The notes beneath the pieces were generated by a model, which saw only the letters and a program-made list of their open reading frames with translations, had not been told where the DNA came from and did not search any database. A stretch of 52,265 nucleotides of DNA from contig JAJFLZ010000014.1 of NCBI GenBank assembly GCA_021772435.1, forward strand, positions 1-52,265. Reading direction: 5' to 3'. Each line of letters starts with the position of its first letter. Within the stretch, counting starts at the first letter, position 1. The DNA is from Chlamydiota bacterium. GTDB lineage: Bacteria; Chlamydiota; Chlamydiia; Chlamydiales; JACKPQ01. The translations under genes and the position numbers were made by a program. Shown here one piece after another: positions 1 through 6,705 of the stretch.

Positions 1-85
1 AGTGGCCGTATCTATCGTAAAGACCACTGTAAGCAATCACTCATTACGGCATTAATTTCTTTAGAAAAAAGCGAAATCTTCAAGC
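1..85 (+). repeat. 85-bp direct repeat, copy 1
   Basis: Positions 1-85 match 3014-3098 base for base by eye, in the same orientation about 3 kb apart. The two copies bracket the mosaic of E2 fragments, the two-gene operon and the F-box-like gene. This arrangement could have arisen by duplication or by homologous recombination. No transposase or terminal inverted repeats are seen. Confidence 0.85.
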
Positions 86-108
86 GGGAACTGTCCTCTT
101 CTCGTTAA
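1..108 (+). pseudogene. C-terminal fragment of an unknown protein, copy 1 (enters from outside the window)
   Basis: Frame 1 is open from the window edge to a TAA at 106-108 and encodes 35 residues beginning SGRIYRKDHCKQSLITALIS. The same coding frame recurs at 3014-3122, where it again ends in a stop after a different short tail (RELSSSR here, HQLSLSN there). This suggests duplicated 3' ends of one gene. I do not recognise the family. Position 1 is a window edge, so the intact parent gene could continue to the left. The stop overlaps the beginning of the E2-tail fragment. Confidence 0.4.
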
Positions 109-163
109 ATTCATCAAAACCGTCCAAGGCTATCTCGAAAATCCTGCTATCCTTCCCCTTTAA
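107..163 (+). pseudogene. 3' tail fragment of a dihydrolipoamide acyltransferase (E2) gene, short copy
   Basis: The frame reads KFIKTVQGYLENPAILPL and then TAA at 161-163. It is a diverged version of the tail at 1957-2012 (KFIKSVQGYLENSAILLV), which belongs to a longer E2 fragment. Only about the last 18 codons remain, so this is not a functional gene. The stop overlaps the stop of the minus-strand gene ending at 160, and the fragment directly follows the 85-bp repeat unit. Divergence at several silent and replacement positions shows the two tails are not a recent identical duplication. Confidence 0.7.
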
Positions 164-933
164 ACATCCGGTTTAAGAAACGCTTCTTTTGCTGCAGCAA
201 TAAAAGGTTTGTTGCCATATGTTTCCAAGATGCGATTTTTAGCATTATGATAATAGTCGATCATTTGTCTATCTGATTCTGGGTAACTAAAGCTTGGAAT
301 AGGAAGATCTGCTAGATTGACCCGCCTTTTAATTAGAGCCTGAATTTGGTAAGGGTTAGTACATCGCTGGTCATATTCTGAGACCAAATAATAATTGGAG
401 TTTTCAGCTCCATAGCCAAATAGAAGGCCCAAAAAATAGTGATCTTGTAAAACAGCGTTCCAAAATATTGAGCTTTCATTTTCAAAGTCGTACACAAGCT
501 CTGTAGGAGAGGTAAATCCTTCTACTTTACTGAATGCATCCTGGTAGGTTGTCAAAATTTCAGCAATGGCTTTTCTATTAATGAAAAAATGCGATGAAAG
601 TTGAGGCGGAAAAGCTGTTCTTTCAACAAAACAAAAATTAGGGTTTTTTAGCTTGCGTTTTTCGACATCTTTCCAAAATTGCCACATTTTTCGCGATCGA
701 TTGAGATGGTAGGGAGTGTTTCGAGGCAAATAGGAAAGAGAGTAATTTGTACCTGTCAACTCAAATTCAATCATAGGCTTTGACCCCTCAAGAACATAAG
801 CACCTCCATTACGAATAAGAACGTACTCAAGAAATGAGTCAACCATGTTTTGTTGTTGCAAGTAAAAACACCGCCCCAGGCCAAATAATGCCAGAAGCGG
901 TATCATCCACATTAGAACTTTAGATCGTATCAT
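160..933 (-). CDS. Hypothetical protein with N-terminal membrane or signal segment
   Basis: The gene encodes about 257 residues. I place the start at the ATG at 931-933 because the protein then opens MIRSKVLMWMIPLLALFGLG, a short basic stretch followed by a hydrophobic helix (signal peptide or anchor). The reading frame stays open further upstream. The rest looks soluble and rich in aromatic residues, with no domain I recognise. The start overlaps the 3' end of the upstream gene (stop at 920) by 14 nt, so the two genes are probably translationally coupled. A decayed copy of its middle part lies at 1497-1745, showing the gene was partly duplicated. It is probably exported or membrane-attached; the function is unknown. 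Confidence 0.7.
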   Translation of the reverse strand: MIRSKVLMWMIPLLALFGLGRCFYLQQQNMVDSFLEYVLIRNGGAYVLEGSKPMIEFELTGTNYSLSYLPRNTPYHLNRSRKMWQFWKDVEKRKLKNPNFCFVERTAFPPQLSSHFFINRKAIAEILTTYQDAFSKVEGFTSPTELVYDFENESSIFWNAVLQDHYFLGLLFGYGAENSNYYLVSEYDQRCTNPYQIQALIKRRVNLADLPIPSFSYPESDRQMIDYYHNAKNRILETYGNKPFIAAAKEAFLKPDV

Positions 934-1411
934 CTGTACTTGAAAATTTTCGTGTAAATGATATTGAACCGCACCCACATTGGCTTGGTCTGCTCAGAGA
1001 TACATTATGGCATTGGTTACATTCCCAATACTCAATTGTAAACACATTCCAGAAATTTTCGTTTAACGAGCATTGAAGGAATGCATTTGTAGCTTGATAG
1101 TTATTGTTGTGGGTTGCTTTATAAACATAGCCTGAGAGACTTTGAGCATTTTCTAGAGCAAGGTGTTGGTTAGGAATGCTTAGTCTAGGAATAAGGGTTT
1201 TAGCTGTTCTTAGATCATATTTAGCTTGTGCTAGTTCTCCATTTTCCAAATAAGCGGCCCCTCTTACGAGTAAGGCGACTACTAAATCAAGACCAATGGT
1301 TGAATGGTCAATGATACTAGATTGGCGAGCTATTAAGTCTGACCTGTCAATAGGGCTGCTTAATAGGGTGCAACTTATAGACAAAACGATTATAAACAAA
1401 ACTGTTTTCAC
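920..1411 (-). CDS. Putative exported TPR-like protein with C-terminal Cys4 zinc-ribbon-like motif
   Basis: I chose the GTG at 1409-1411 as start because a perfect AGGAGG (complement of 1418-1423) sits 6 nt upstream. The product is about 163 residues. It opens with a signal-peptide-like stretch (VKTVLFIIVLSISCTLLSS). Next comes a helical segment resembling TPR helices (LVVALLVRGAAYLENGELAQ, then AKYDLRTAKTLIP). The C-terminal third carries CNQC and CGCG about 12 residues apart, a zinc-ribbon-like arrangement. It is the first gene of a two-gene operon with the membrane protein ending at 160. Function is unknown. The TPR and zinc assignments are motif-level inferences. Confidence 0.65.
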   Translation of the reverse strand: MKTVLFIIVLSISCTLLSSPIDRSDLIARQSSIIDHSTIGLDLVVALLVRGAAYLENGELAQAKYDLRTAKTLIPRLSIPNQHLALENAQSLSGYVYKATHNNNYQATNAFLQCSLNENFWNVFTIEYWECNQCHNVSLSRPSQCGCGSISFTRKFSSTDDTI

Positions 1412-1496
1412 AAAAAACCTCCTATTTTTTTGTAACACTCCCGACGGTAAACTAAAGTTTAGATTCTTTAAAGAAAAAATGTCTGAGAAGTTTTGT

Positions 1497-1745
1497 CTAG
1501 GTACAGGTTAGGAAATCTGAATTTTCAGCTCCATAACCAAACAGAAGACCTAGAAAATAATGATCTTGCTATACAGTATTCCAAAACATTGAGTCTTCGT
1601 TTTCAAAATCGTACGCGAGTTTTGCAGGAGCCGTAAACCCTTCGACTTGACTAAACACATCACAATGGATTGTCAGAATTTCGGCAATAGCTTTTCTGTT
1701 AATGAAAAAGTGGGATAAAACACAAGGCGGAAAAGCAGTTCTTTT
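1497..1745 (-). pseudogene. Decayed partial duplicate of the 160-933 gene, fused to an ATPase 3' tail
   Basis: On the minus strand the frame reads RTAFPP, then SHFFINRKAIAEILT and AYDFENEDSMFWNTV. An in-frame TAG follows, and then QDHYFLGLLFGYGAENS. This aligns with the middle of the protein at 160-933, where the stop position is a Leu codon. After AENS the frame passes directly into DFLTCT and a stop, which is the C-terminal end of the ATPase gene at 4874-6310. Positions 1493-1521 match 4870-4898 with one mismatch in 29. The other end abuts the E2 fragment at about 1740. It is a chimeric, inactivated remnant. Confidence 0.75.
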
Positions 1746-2012
1746 ACCATCTCTAATCTTGGCATGTTTGGCATCAACTGCTTTACAGCTGCGATCAACC
1801 CGCCCCAAGCAGCTATTCTAGCTGTGGGTGGCATCGTCGATAAGTCCGTCGTTGAATTCGTCGATTCAGCCGAGGAGTACCGCGTTGTTCCCGGCAAAAC
1901 CATGGATCTTGTCCTCCCATGTGATCACCGCGTTGTTGACGGTGTTGACGGCGCCAAATTCATCAAATCTGTCCAGGGCTATCTCGAAAATTCAGCTATC
2001 CTTCTTGTCTAA
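1737..2012 (+). pseudogene. C-terminal fragment of dihydrolipoamide acyltransferase (E2, pdhC/aceF-like)
   Basis: The plus frame reads SFTISNLGMFGINCFTAAIN, then PPQAAILAVGG, ending KFIKSVQGYLENSAILLV and TAA at 2010-2012. NPPQAAILAVG and DHRVVDG are hallmark motifs of the E2 catalytic domain; the His and Asp of DHRVVDG are the acyltransferase active site. Only the last ~90 residues are present. The lipoyl and subunit-binding domains and most of the catalytic domain are missing. The 5' side joins the decayed duplicate at about 1740-1746. It is not a functional gene; the intact copy is presumably elsewhere in the genome. Confidence 0.85.
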
Positions 2013-2031
2013 ATAAATGCGTAAAATTTTA

Positions 2032-2060
2032 TTGATTTTAATTAATCATTTATGTTAAAT
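2032..2060 (+). promoter_or_regulatory. Candidate promoter for the F-box-like gene
   Basis: TTGATT (2032-2037), a 17-nt spacer and TTAAAT (2055-2060) fit a sigma-70-type promoter 27 bp before the start codon. An AGGAG ribosome binding site follows at 2074-2078. The region is very AT-rich, so a chance match is possible. Confidence 0.4.
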
Positions 2061-2086
2061 TATTTAAAAAATTAGGAGTATTTATT

Positions 2087-2986
2087 ATGTCAGTGGATAA
2101 ACAATATTTAGGCTCAAGGTCAAATGGTGCTATTCCTGAAGAGTTACAAGTTATGATTTATTCTGATAAAACATTAACTACTAGAGATTTAGAAAGTTTA
2201 GAATGCACTTGCAGTGATATTAATAGAATCATGAAAACCGTCTGGAACCTTAAGGCAATAAAAGCATTACCAAGTATAGATCCCTTTTTTAAAGAGATCG
2301 GTTGGCAAGATAATACCACTAATGAAATCTTACCAAATAGTGATGGTATCAGAGAAATGATAAAGCGGTATCAGCAAGCCCAAGATAAAGCAATTGGTCA
2401 TCCCTGTATAGGTGATTCATGGGGTAAATATTTTTTTAGATCGCAGGTAATGTTCCCTGAAACTCCTAAAAGTTTAATATCTGCATTGGGAGGACATCAA
2501 GCAGCCGTAAATATACCTGTTTTAAAGATACAAAATAGCCACTTTTCGGATGTGTTAAGCTATATCAGACCTGGAGAAACAGGGCGTGGTCAACACAATG
2601 TATTTATTGATATAAGACCTGGTGAAATGGAATATCCAATTATGCGTTTTGAGTATTGTAAACGTATGTATTTTGCTTTAAAATGCATTATAATATCTAC
2701 AGAAGACACTACTGGACAAAAGTACGTTTTAATCATAGACAAAGAGTCTACTAAAAAAGATAAAGGGTTCAATAAGTTTTTTGGGTCGCAATACTATTTT
2801 GTAAATGGAAAGAAGCTTCATATCGCTATTAAGCGTTTAGTGGATGGTAAATCATTAAGCATTAAGGATTTTTCTGTAAAAGGAATAAAAGATAAGCGAT
2901 ATCCAGATTTTAACGTTCAATTTTACCGCAAGCATCATGTTCAGCTATTAACAGATCGAGTCCATGTCAATACCACGCTAGGGTAG
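2087..2986 (+). CDS. F-box-like domain protein, putative host-directed effector
   Basis: The gene encodes 299 residues and starts at an ATG with AGGAG 8 nt upstream. Residues about 16-45 (IPEELQVMIYS, LTTRDLESLECTCSDINRI) follow the F-box pattern: Pro-Glu-Glu, hydrophobic helix, then Leu and Cys-containing helices that contact Skp1 in eukaryotes. The remaining 250 residues have no domain I recognise. F-box proteins are a known class of candidate secreted ubiquitin-ligase adaptors in amoeba-associated Chlamydiota. The gene is more AT-rich than the core genes and lies between gene fragments and a repeat, which is consistent with accessory status. After its stop the same frame continues open into the second 85-bp repeat. 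Confidence 0.6.
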   Translation: MSVDKQYLGSRSNGAIPEELQVMIYSDKTLTTRDLESLECTCSDINRIMKTVWNLKAIKALPSIDPFFKEIGWQDNTTNEILPNSDGIREMIKRYQQAQDKAIGHPCIGDSWGKYFFRSQVMFPETPKSLISALGGHQAAVNIPVLKIQNSHFSDVLSYIRPGETGRGQHNVFIDIRPGEMEYPIMRFEYCKRMYFALKCIIISTEDTTGQKYVLIIDKESTKKDKGFNKFFGSQYYFVNGKKLHIAIKRLVDGKSLSIKDFSVKGIKDKRYPDFNVQFYRKHHVQLLTDRVHVNTTLG

Positions 2987-3013
2987 GCTAAAGGATCTGT
3001 GGGGTTATTAACG

Positions 3014-3098
3014 AGTGGCCGTATCTATCGTAAAGACCACTGTAAGCAATCACTCATTACGGCATTAATTTCTTTAGAAAAAAGCGAAATCTTCAAGC
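3014..3098 (+). repeat. 85-bp direct repeat, copy 2
   Basis: This segment is identical to positions 1-85. In the same frame it is open from just after the F-box gene stop (2984-2986) and ends at a TAA at 3120-3122. It therefore carries the same C-terminal coding fragment as copy 1 with a different last few codons. It touches the 3' end of the convergent Fic gene. Confidence 0.85.
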
Positions 3099-3103
3099 AT
3101 CAA

Positions 3104-4618
3104 TTATCTCTTTCGAATTAAGCTAGCTTTCATGAACTTGGCAAAAGGCTTGATATTGTGGTCACAGCCAGCTGTTTCGAGTGCCTCGAGATAAAGAGTG
3201 CGATCTTCTACGTGGATGATTGTCCAAGGATAGCCTCCTGAAAGCAGCATTGCATTCATCAAAAAGCGACCTAACCGACCATTGCCATCCATGTAGGGAT
3301 GAATGTAAACAAAAATGTAATGCCCGAGAATGGCTTTTACAATAGCGTGCTCTTCGTTCTTGAGGCAGTCAAAGAGAGCTTCCATGCCGTCGATAAGAGC
3401 ATCATTTGGGAGAGGTACGTGACGTGAATTACGGATGTAGACTTGATGTTTACGATAGCCAAGTAAATCCCTGTCTGGAATGAGTCCAGCAAGGACCATC
3501 GGAGCAAATAGTTGCTGATACCAGCGCTTGAGAGATTGTTCTATTACACGCCCAGGTGATTTTTCTTTTACCATCGTCTCAATACTCTTTTTTACAGCAA
3601 GGAATGCTTGATAATAACCTTTAGCTGCTAAAGCATTGAATTCTTGATAATCTTGAGGCTGTGTTTCTGGATCCCACTCGTGATTTTGAACCCTAGCAAT
3701 TAAGTCAGCATTCACTTGATACCCTTCAATCGAAAGGGAATGATAGGCATCTTCTTTATAGAGATCCTCAATTGTTTTAAGACGTGTTTGTATTTTTTGT
3801 TTGTGAGGTTGTATATCAGAAAAAATCTCTATGACGGGAGTACGGTATTCTTTCCAGAGAGCGTAAATACGTGCGACATGGGGTGATAGTGTCTTTTGAA
3901 TAGATACAGGTTTTTGCATAAAAGGGTTTTCGCCGTTGATTTGCCATCCAAAAGTTTTTAAATCCTCAGCTATGTCATCTGCCAATTGTTTATGACCGAT
4001 ATGCTCATAAGCTCCGATTAATCTTTTTGCAGCGACTTTAAATCCGTATTGCAAAAGGATTTCAGATAGCTCAGAAGATGTGCGAATAAGCCTTAAGGCA
4101 ATTTCAGCATCGCGTTGATTTTTTTCAAAGTAGGCAGCAGAAACCTTGCAAAGGGCAAGCGGGAGGGTCATCACTTGAAGACCACGAAGAGTTGCTGCAT
4201 TTTCGGAAAGGTTTTTATCGACGTAAATATAGAGGGATGTATTAAACGGAAGGTCGATGGGGCCTCCGCCTCCTTTGGATACCATCACAATGATTTGTTT
4301 GGGTATTGTTGTGGCCTGGGTATGCAAATCCAAGGAGCTTTCTGCTGATAAGCAGTATTGGTTGCCAAAACGACTATTTAGATAAATGCTTAAAAAATCC
4401 CAAAAATGGGCATACCACACGGAGGATTCGCCAACTCTAGCATCTGGGCGCACAAGAAAGTACCAGCCTTTTATGACTTCCTGTAGCCAGCCTGTGCGTT
4501 TTAAAAGTTCTCGATCTGCCCTTTGGAGCTGTTTAGACTGAACAACATGCCCGTGGTTTGATTCGGCGATTTTTTTAACGCGTTGCAAAGCCTCAGCGAT
4601 CTGCTCAGCGGCTTTCAT
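3104..4618 (-). CDS. Fic family protein (putative AMP transferase) with N-terminal AbiEi-like domain
   Basis: The protein has 504 residues. Residues about 1-60 (KQLQRADRELLKRTGWLQEV, then IKGWYFLVRP) look like the winged-helix start of AbiEi-type antitoxins, followed by a region typical of that family up to about 220. The C-terminal half is a Fic domain with the active-site motif HPYMDGNGRLGR at 440-451, containing the catalytic His440 and the phosphate-binding Gly-Asn-Gly-Arg. SLSIEG at 294-299 fits the [ST]xxxE[GN] auto-inhibitory motif upstream of the Fic core, so the enzyme is probably self-restrained through Glu298. Fic enzymes usually transfer AMP from ATP to a protein hydroxyl; the target is unknown. 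Two 23-bp tandem repeats lie just upstream of the start. A remnant of a related gene lies at 6499-6625. Confidence 0.88.
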   Translation of the reverse strand: MKAAEQIAEALQRVKKIAESNHGHVVQSKQLQRADRELLKRTGWLQEVIKGWYFLVRPDARVGESSVWYAHFWDFLSIYLNSRFGNQYCLSAESSLDLHTQATTIPKQIIVMVSKGGGGPIDLPFNTSLYIYVDKNLSENAATLRGLQVMTLPLALCKVSAAYFEKNQRDAEIALRLIRTSSELSEILLQYGFKVAAKRLIGAYEHIGHKQLADDIAEDLKTFGWQINGENPFMQKPVSIQKTLSPHVARIYALWKEYRTPVIEIFSDIQPHKQKIQTRLKTIEDLYKEDAYHSLSIEGYQVNADLIARVQNHEWDPETQPQDYQEFNALAAKGYYQAFLAVKKSIETMVKEKSPGRVIEQSLKRWYQQLFAPMVLAGLIPDRDLLGYRKHQVYIRNSRHVPLPNDALIDGMEALFDCLKNEEHAIVKAILGHYIFVYIHPYMDGNGRLGRFLMNAMLLSGGYPWTIIHVEDRTLYLEALETAGCDHNIKPFAKFMKASLIRKR

Positions 4619-4638
4619 GTCATTTACTTTGGTTTCGT

Positions 4639-4684
4639 GTTATCATTTACTTAATTATTATGTTATCATTTACTTAATTATTAT
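4639..4684. repeat. Two tandem 23-bp repeats upstream of the Fic gene, candidate operator
   Basis: Positions 4639-4661 and 4662-4684 are identical 23-bp units (core TTATCATTTACTTAATTATT), immediately adjacent. A partial third copy (TCATTTAC) lies at 4620-4627 beside the start codon. On the minus strand TTGCAT (4683-4688), 17 nt and TAACAT (4660-4665) could form the Fic promoter, so the repeats would cover the spacer and -10. This fits autoregulation by the AbiEi-like domain, which is an inference. Confidence 0.6.
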
Positions 4685-4873
4685 GCAATTTATTGACATA
4701 AATAACTTGTAATGAGTTCATATAAAATATGAAGGTTCCAAAGGGTTTACACGTTTTAAACAGGGTTTTTTCTAAAAAACATCATAAGAAGATCTTTTTC
4801 GGAAATAATTGTCTCGCTTGGTAAACTGCTGGCATAATGAACGTGTATCTTGTGATTTATGCATGCTACTTGT

Positions 4874-6310
4874 CTAGGTACAAGTTAGGAAATCTGAAAA
4901 GTCAATAATCTTAGCAAAAAAAGTGCTATCTGAAACGTGATCATTCACTCCATTGACGTGGATTAAAACGGGTTTAATAGAAAAGCTTTTCGGGGTGGTT
5001 AGGTTCTTGATTTTAGTTTTGACCTCTTCAATTACACCTGCAGTGATAGGATGTTTAGAAAATTTGACTTCACAGACATAAAGACACTGATAACTAGTCT
5101 GAATAAGCAAATCGATTTGGCAACCACGTTGGGCTTTGTTTTTTTTCTGAAAAAAAGGTCCTACATTTTGAATTTCATCTAAAGGGATTCCTAACTTTTC
5201 AATGAGGCATGGAATGTTATTTAAAACGAGATTTTCAAATTGGTGCCCCAAAATGTTAGACCAGTTAGGTAGAGTTGTAATACCACGCTTTGTAAATAGG
5301 TCTTGCCGTATTTGTTTATTTTGGGGCTCGATCATTTTAAGGTAAAATCGTAAATAATTATCACTCAAGCGAAAATAGCTTAAATTTGAGGGTTCATTTG
5401 TCTTTAAATTCCAGGTATAATCACGTGCTACAAAGCCAGCTTGAATAAGATCTTCCATGTAGTCTTTGCATGCGCCACTTGGTTGTACTTCTAGTGTTTT
5501 GTAAATATCATCAAGTGAAGCTTTCCCTTCAGCTAATCTATGAACAATTTTTCGATATTTTTCATTTTCTTTTGAGAACAGATCATTGAATATTTTATTA
5601 AATTCGTTAAACAAAATACCATCTTTTTTAAAACAGATGCGTTTGATATTTTCTTCTGCAGATTCTGATGGAATGATTTCTTCTAAATATTTTGGTACCC
5701 CGCCTGTCACAGACAAAACTTTAAAGATTTCGTTACTAGATACATGTGCTTTTTGGCTATTCCAAAATTTAGCACAATCTTGGATGGGTAATTCTTGCAA
5801 ATGCATATCAATAGACACTCTTCCCACAAAACCTGTATGACTCAAAATATTTCGCTCGATCCAACTCGAGACTGATCCACAAACAATCAAAACTAGCTCA
5901 GGATTTAACGCCAGCTGTAAATCCCATGCATTTTTTAGCTTGCCTAAAAAGTCTGTGTCTTTAGAACCGATCCAAGAAATCTCGTCTAGAATAACGATCA
6001 CGCGGCCAGTTTCTGTGTAGAAGCTTAAAATATTAAACAGATGACTCCAATCATCACTGCGAGGAAGAGGTATGCGAAGCTTTTCTTGTAAGCTCAAGGC
6101 GAAGTGATCTCTTTGGCTTTGTGCTGTCGTATTTTTTTGTGGAGGTATTCCAGATAGATATATAAAATGCTTGCCCTGGCAAAATTCGCGAATGAGTCTG
6201 CTTTTGCCAATGCGTCTACGGCCCCGGATCACAACAAAACTCGCTGTTGTTTTTTTCAAAACAGATTGCAAAGTCGTTAATTCTTCGTGTCTTCCGATAA
6301 ACCCAGTCAT
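4874..6310 (-). CDS. AAA/ATPase_2-type ATPase with C-terminal DUF234 nuclease-like domain
   Basis: The gene encodes 478 residues. Walker A is GRRRIGKS (30-37) and Walker B is VIVILDE (104-110). These, with the opening FIGRHEEL, place it in the archaeal-type ATPase_2 family. The middle is helical (winged-helix-like). The C-terminus has GCQIDLL (396-402) and YVCEVKF (411-417), giving the D...ExK arrangement of PD-(D/E)XK folds seen in DUF234. Family function is poorly known; such proteins are common in genomes with many accessory elements. The start codon is preceded at 37 bp by the first of two 36-bp palindromic repeats. The last 29 bases are also found at 1493-1521, where they are fused to another gene fragment. 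Confidence 0.8.
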   Translation of the reverse strand: MTGFIGRHEELTTLQSVLKKTTASFVVIRGRRRIGKSRLIREFCQGKHFIYLSGIPPQKNTTAQSQRDHFALSLQEKLRIPLPRSDDWSHLFNILSFYTETGRVIVILDEISWIGSKDTDFLGKLKNAWDLQLALNPELVLIVCGSVSSWIERNILSHTGFVGRVSIDMHLQELPIQDCAKFWNSQKAHVSSNEIFKVLSVTGGVPKYLEEIIPSESAEENIKRICFKKDGILFNEFNKIFNDLFSKENEKYRKIVHRLAEGKASLDDIYKTLEVQPSGACKDYMEDLIQAGFVARDYTWNLKTNEPSNLSYFRLSDNYLRFYLKMIEPQNKQIRQDLFTKRGITTLPNWSNILGHQFENLVLNNIPCLIEKLGIPLDEIQNVGPFFQKKNKAQRGCQIDLLIQTSYQCLYVCEVKFSKHPITAGVIEEVKTKIKNLTTPKSFSIKPVLIHVNGVNDHVSDSTFFAKIIDFSDFLTCT

Positions 6311-6346
6311 GTAACCCTCTTTTTATCTACAGGTTATAACACGTCT

Positions 6347-6382
6347 ATATCATTAAATCAAGAAAACATGGTTTTATGATAT
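6347..6382. repeat. 36-bp imperfect palindrome, copy 1, upstream of the DUF234 ATPase
   Basis: The arms ATATCAT and ATGATAT are perfect and extend inward with AAA/TTT and C/G pairs around a ~10-nt centre. The sequence differs from copy 2 at only four of 36 positions. It lies 37 bp before the ATPase start codon, a position suited to an operator. Confidence 0.7.
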
Positions 6383-6400
6383 GACATTTAAGGTTAGACC

Positions 6401-6436
6401 ATATCATAAAATCAAGAAAACACGATTTAATGATAT
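6401..6436. repeat. 36-bp imperfect palindrome, copy 2
   Basis: This has the same orientation and structure as copy 1, 54 bp away centre to centre (about five helical turns). The 7-bp outer arms are identical. Differences fall at inner positions, one of which improves the pairing. It is a likely second binding site for the same regulator. Confidence 0.7.
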
Positions 6437-6498
6437 TTGAAATTTATAAGCCATTGTAAATAAGTTGGATATAAATTTTAACTATCCATTAATATCTC

Positions 6499-6625
6499 TC
6501 AAAAATGATGGTTTTTGATTAAGATGTGTTTGGCCAAGAGTTTGGTGATGCGGTAGCAACCAGAAATTTCAAGTGCTTCGAGATGAAGCGTGAAGTCGCG
6601 AACACTAATTATTTTATCTTGCAAG
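6499..6625 (-). pseudogene. Remnant of a second Fic gene (C-terminal ~38 codons)
   Basis: The minus-strand frame reads KIISVRDFTLHLEALEISGC, then YRITKLLAKHILIKNHHF, and ends in TGA at 6499-6501. It aligns with the C-terminus of the Fic protein at 3104-4618 (IIHVEDRTLYLEALETAGCD, then HNIKPFAKFMKASLIRKR). The catalytic motif is missing. It indicates an older or related Fic locus largely deleted here. Confidence 0.7.
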
Positions 6626-6653
6626 TTGTTTGTATTTAATAATATAAAAACAC

Positions 6654-6682
6654 TTTACATAAATTAAATATATGATTATAAT
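6654..6682 (+). promoter_or_regulatory. Strong candidate promoter of the protein kinase gene
   Basis: TTTACA (6654-6659), a 17-nt spacer and a consensus TATAAT (6677-6682) match a sigma-70 promoter. Transcription would begin near 6689, leaving a leader of about 17 nt. No Shine-Dalgarno sequence is visible before the ATG. Confidence 0.65.
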
Positions 6683-6705
6683 ATCACTTAAAAATATGTT
6701 TAATT

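Noticed and set aside
4691..4722. Plus-strand promoter starting with a perfect TTGACA
   Set aside because: The next TATAAA-like hexamer is 22 nt away, too far for a normal spacer, and no plus-strand gene follows.
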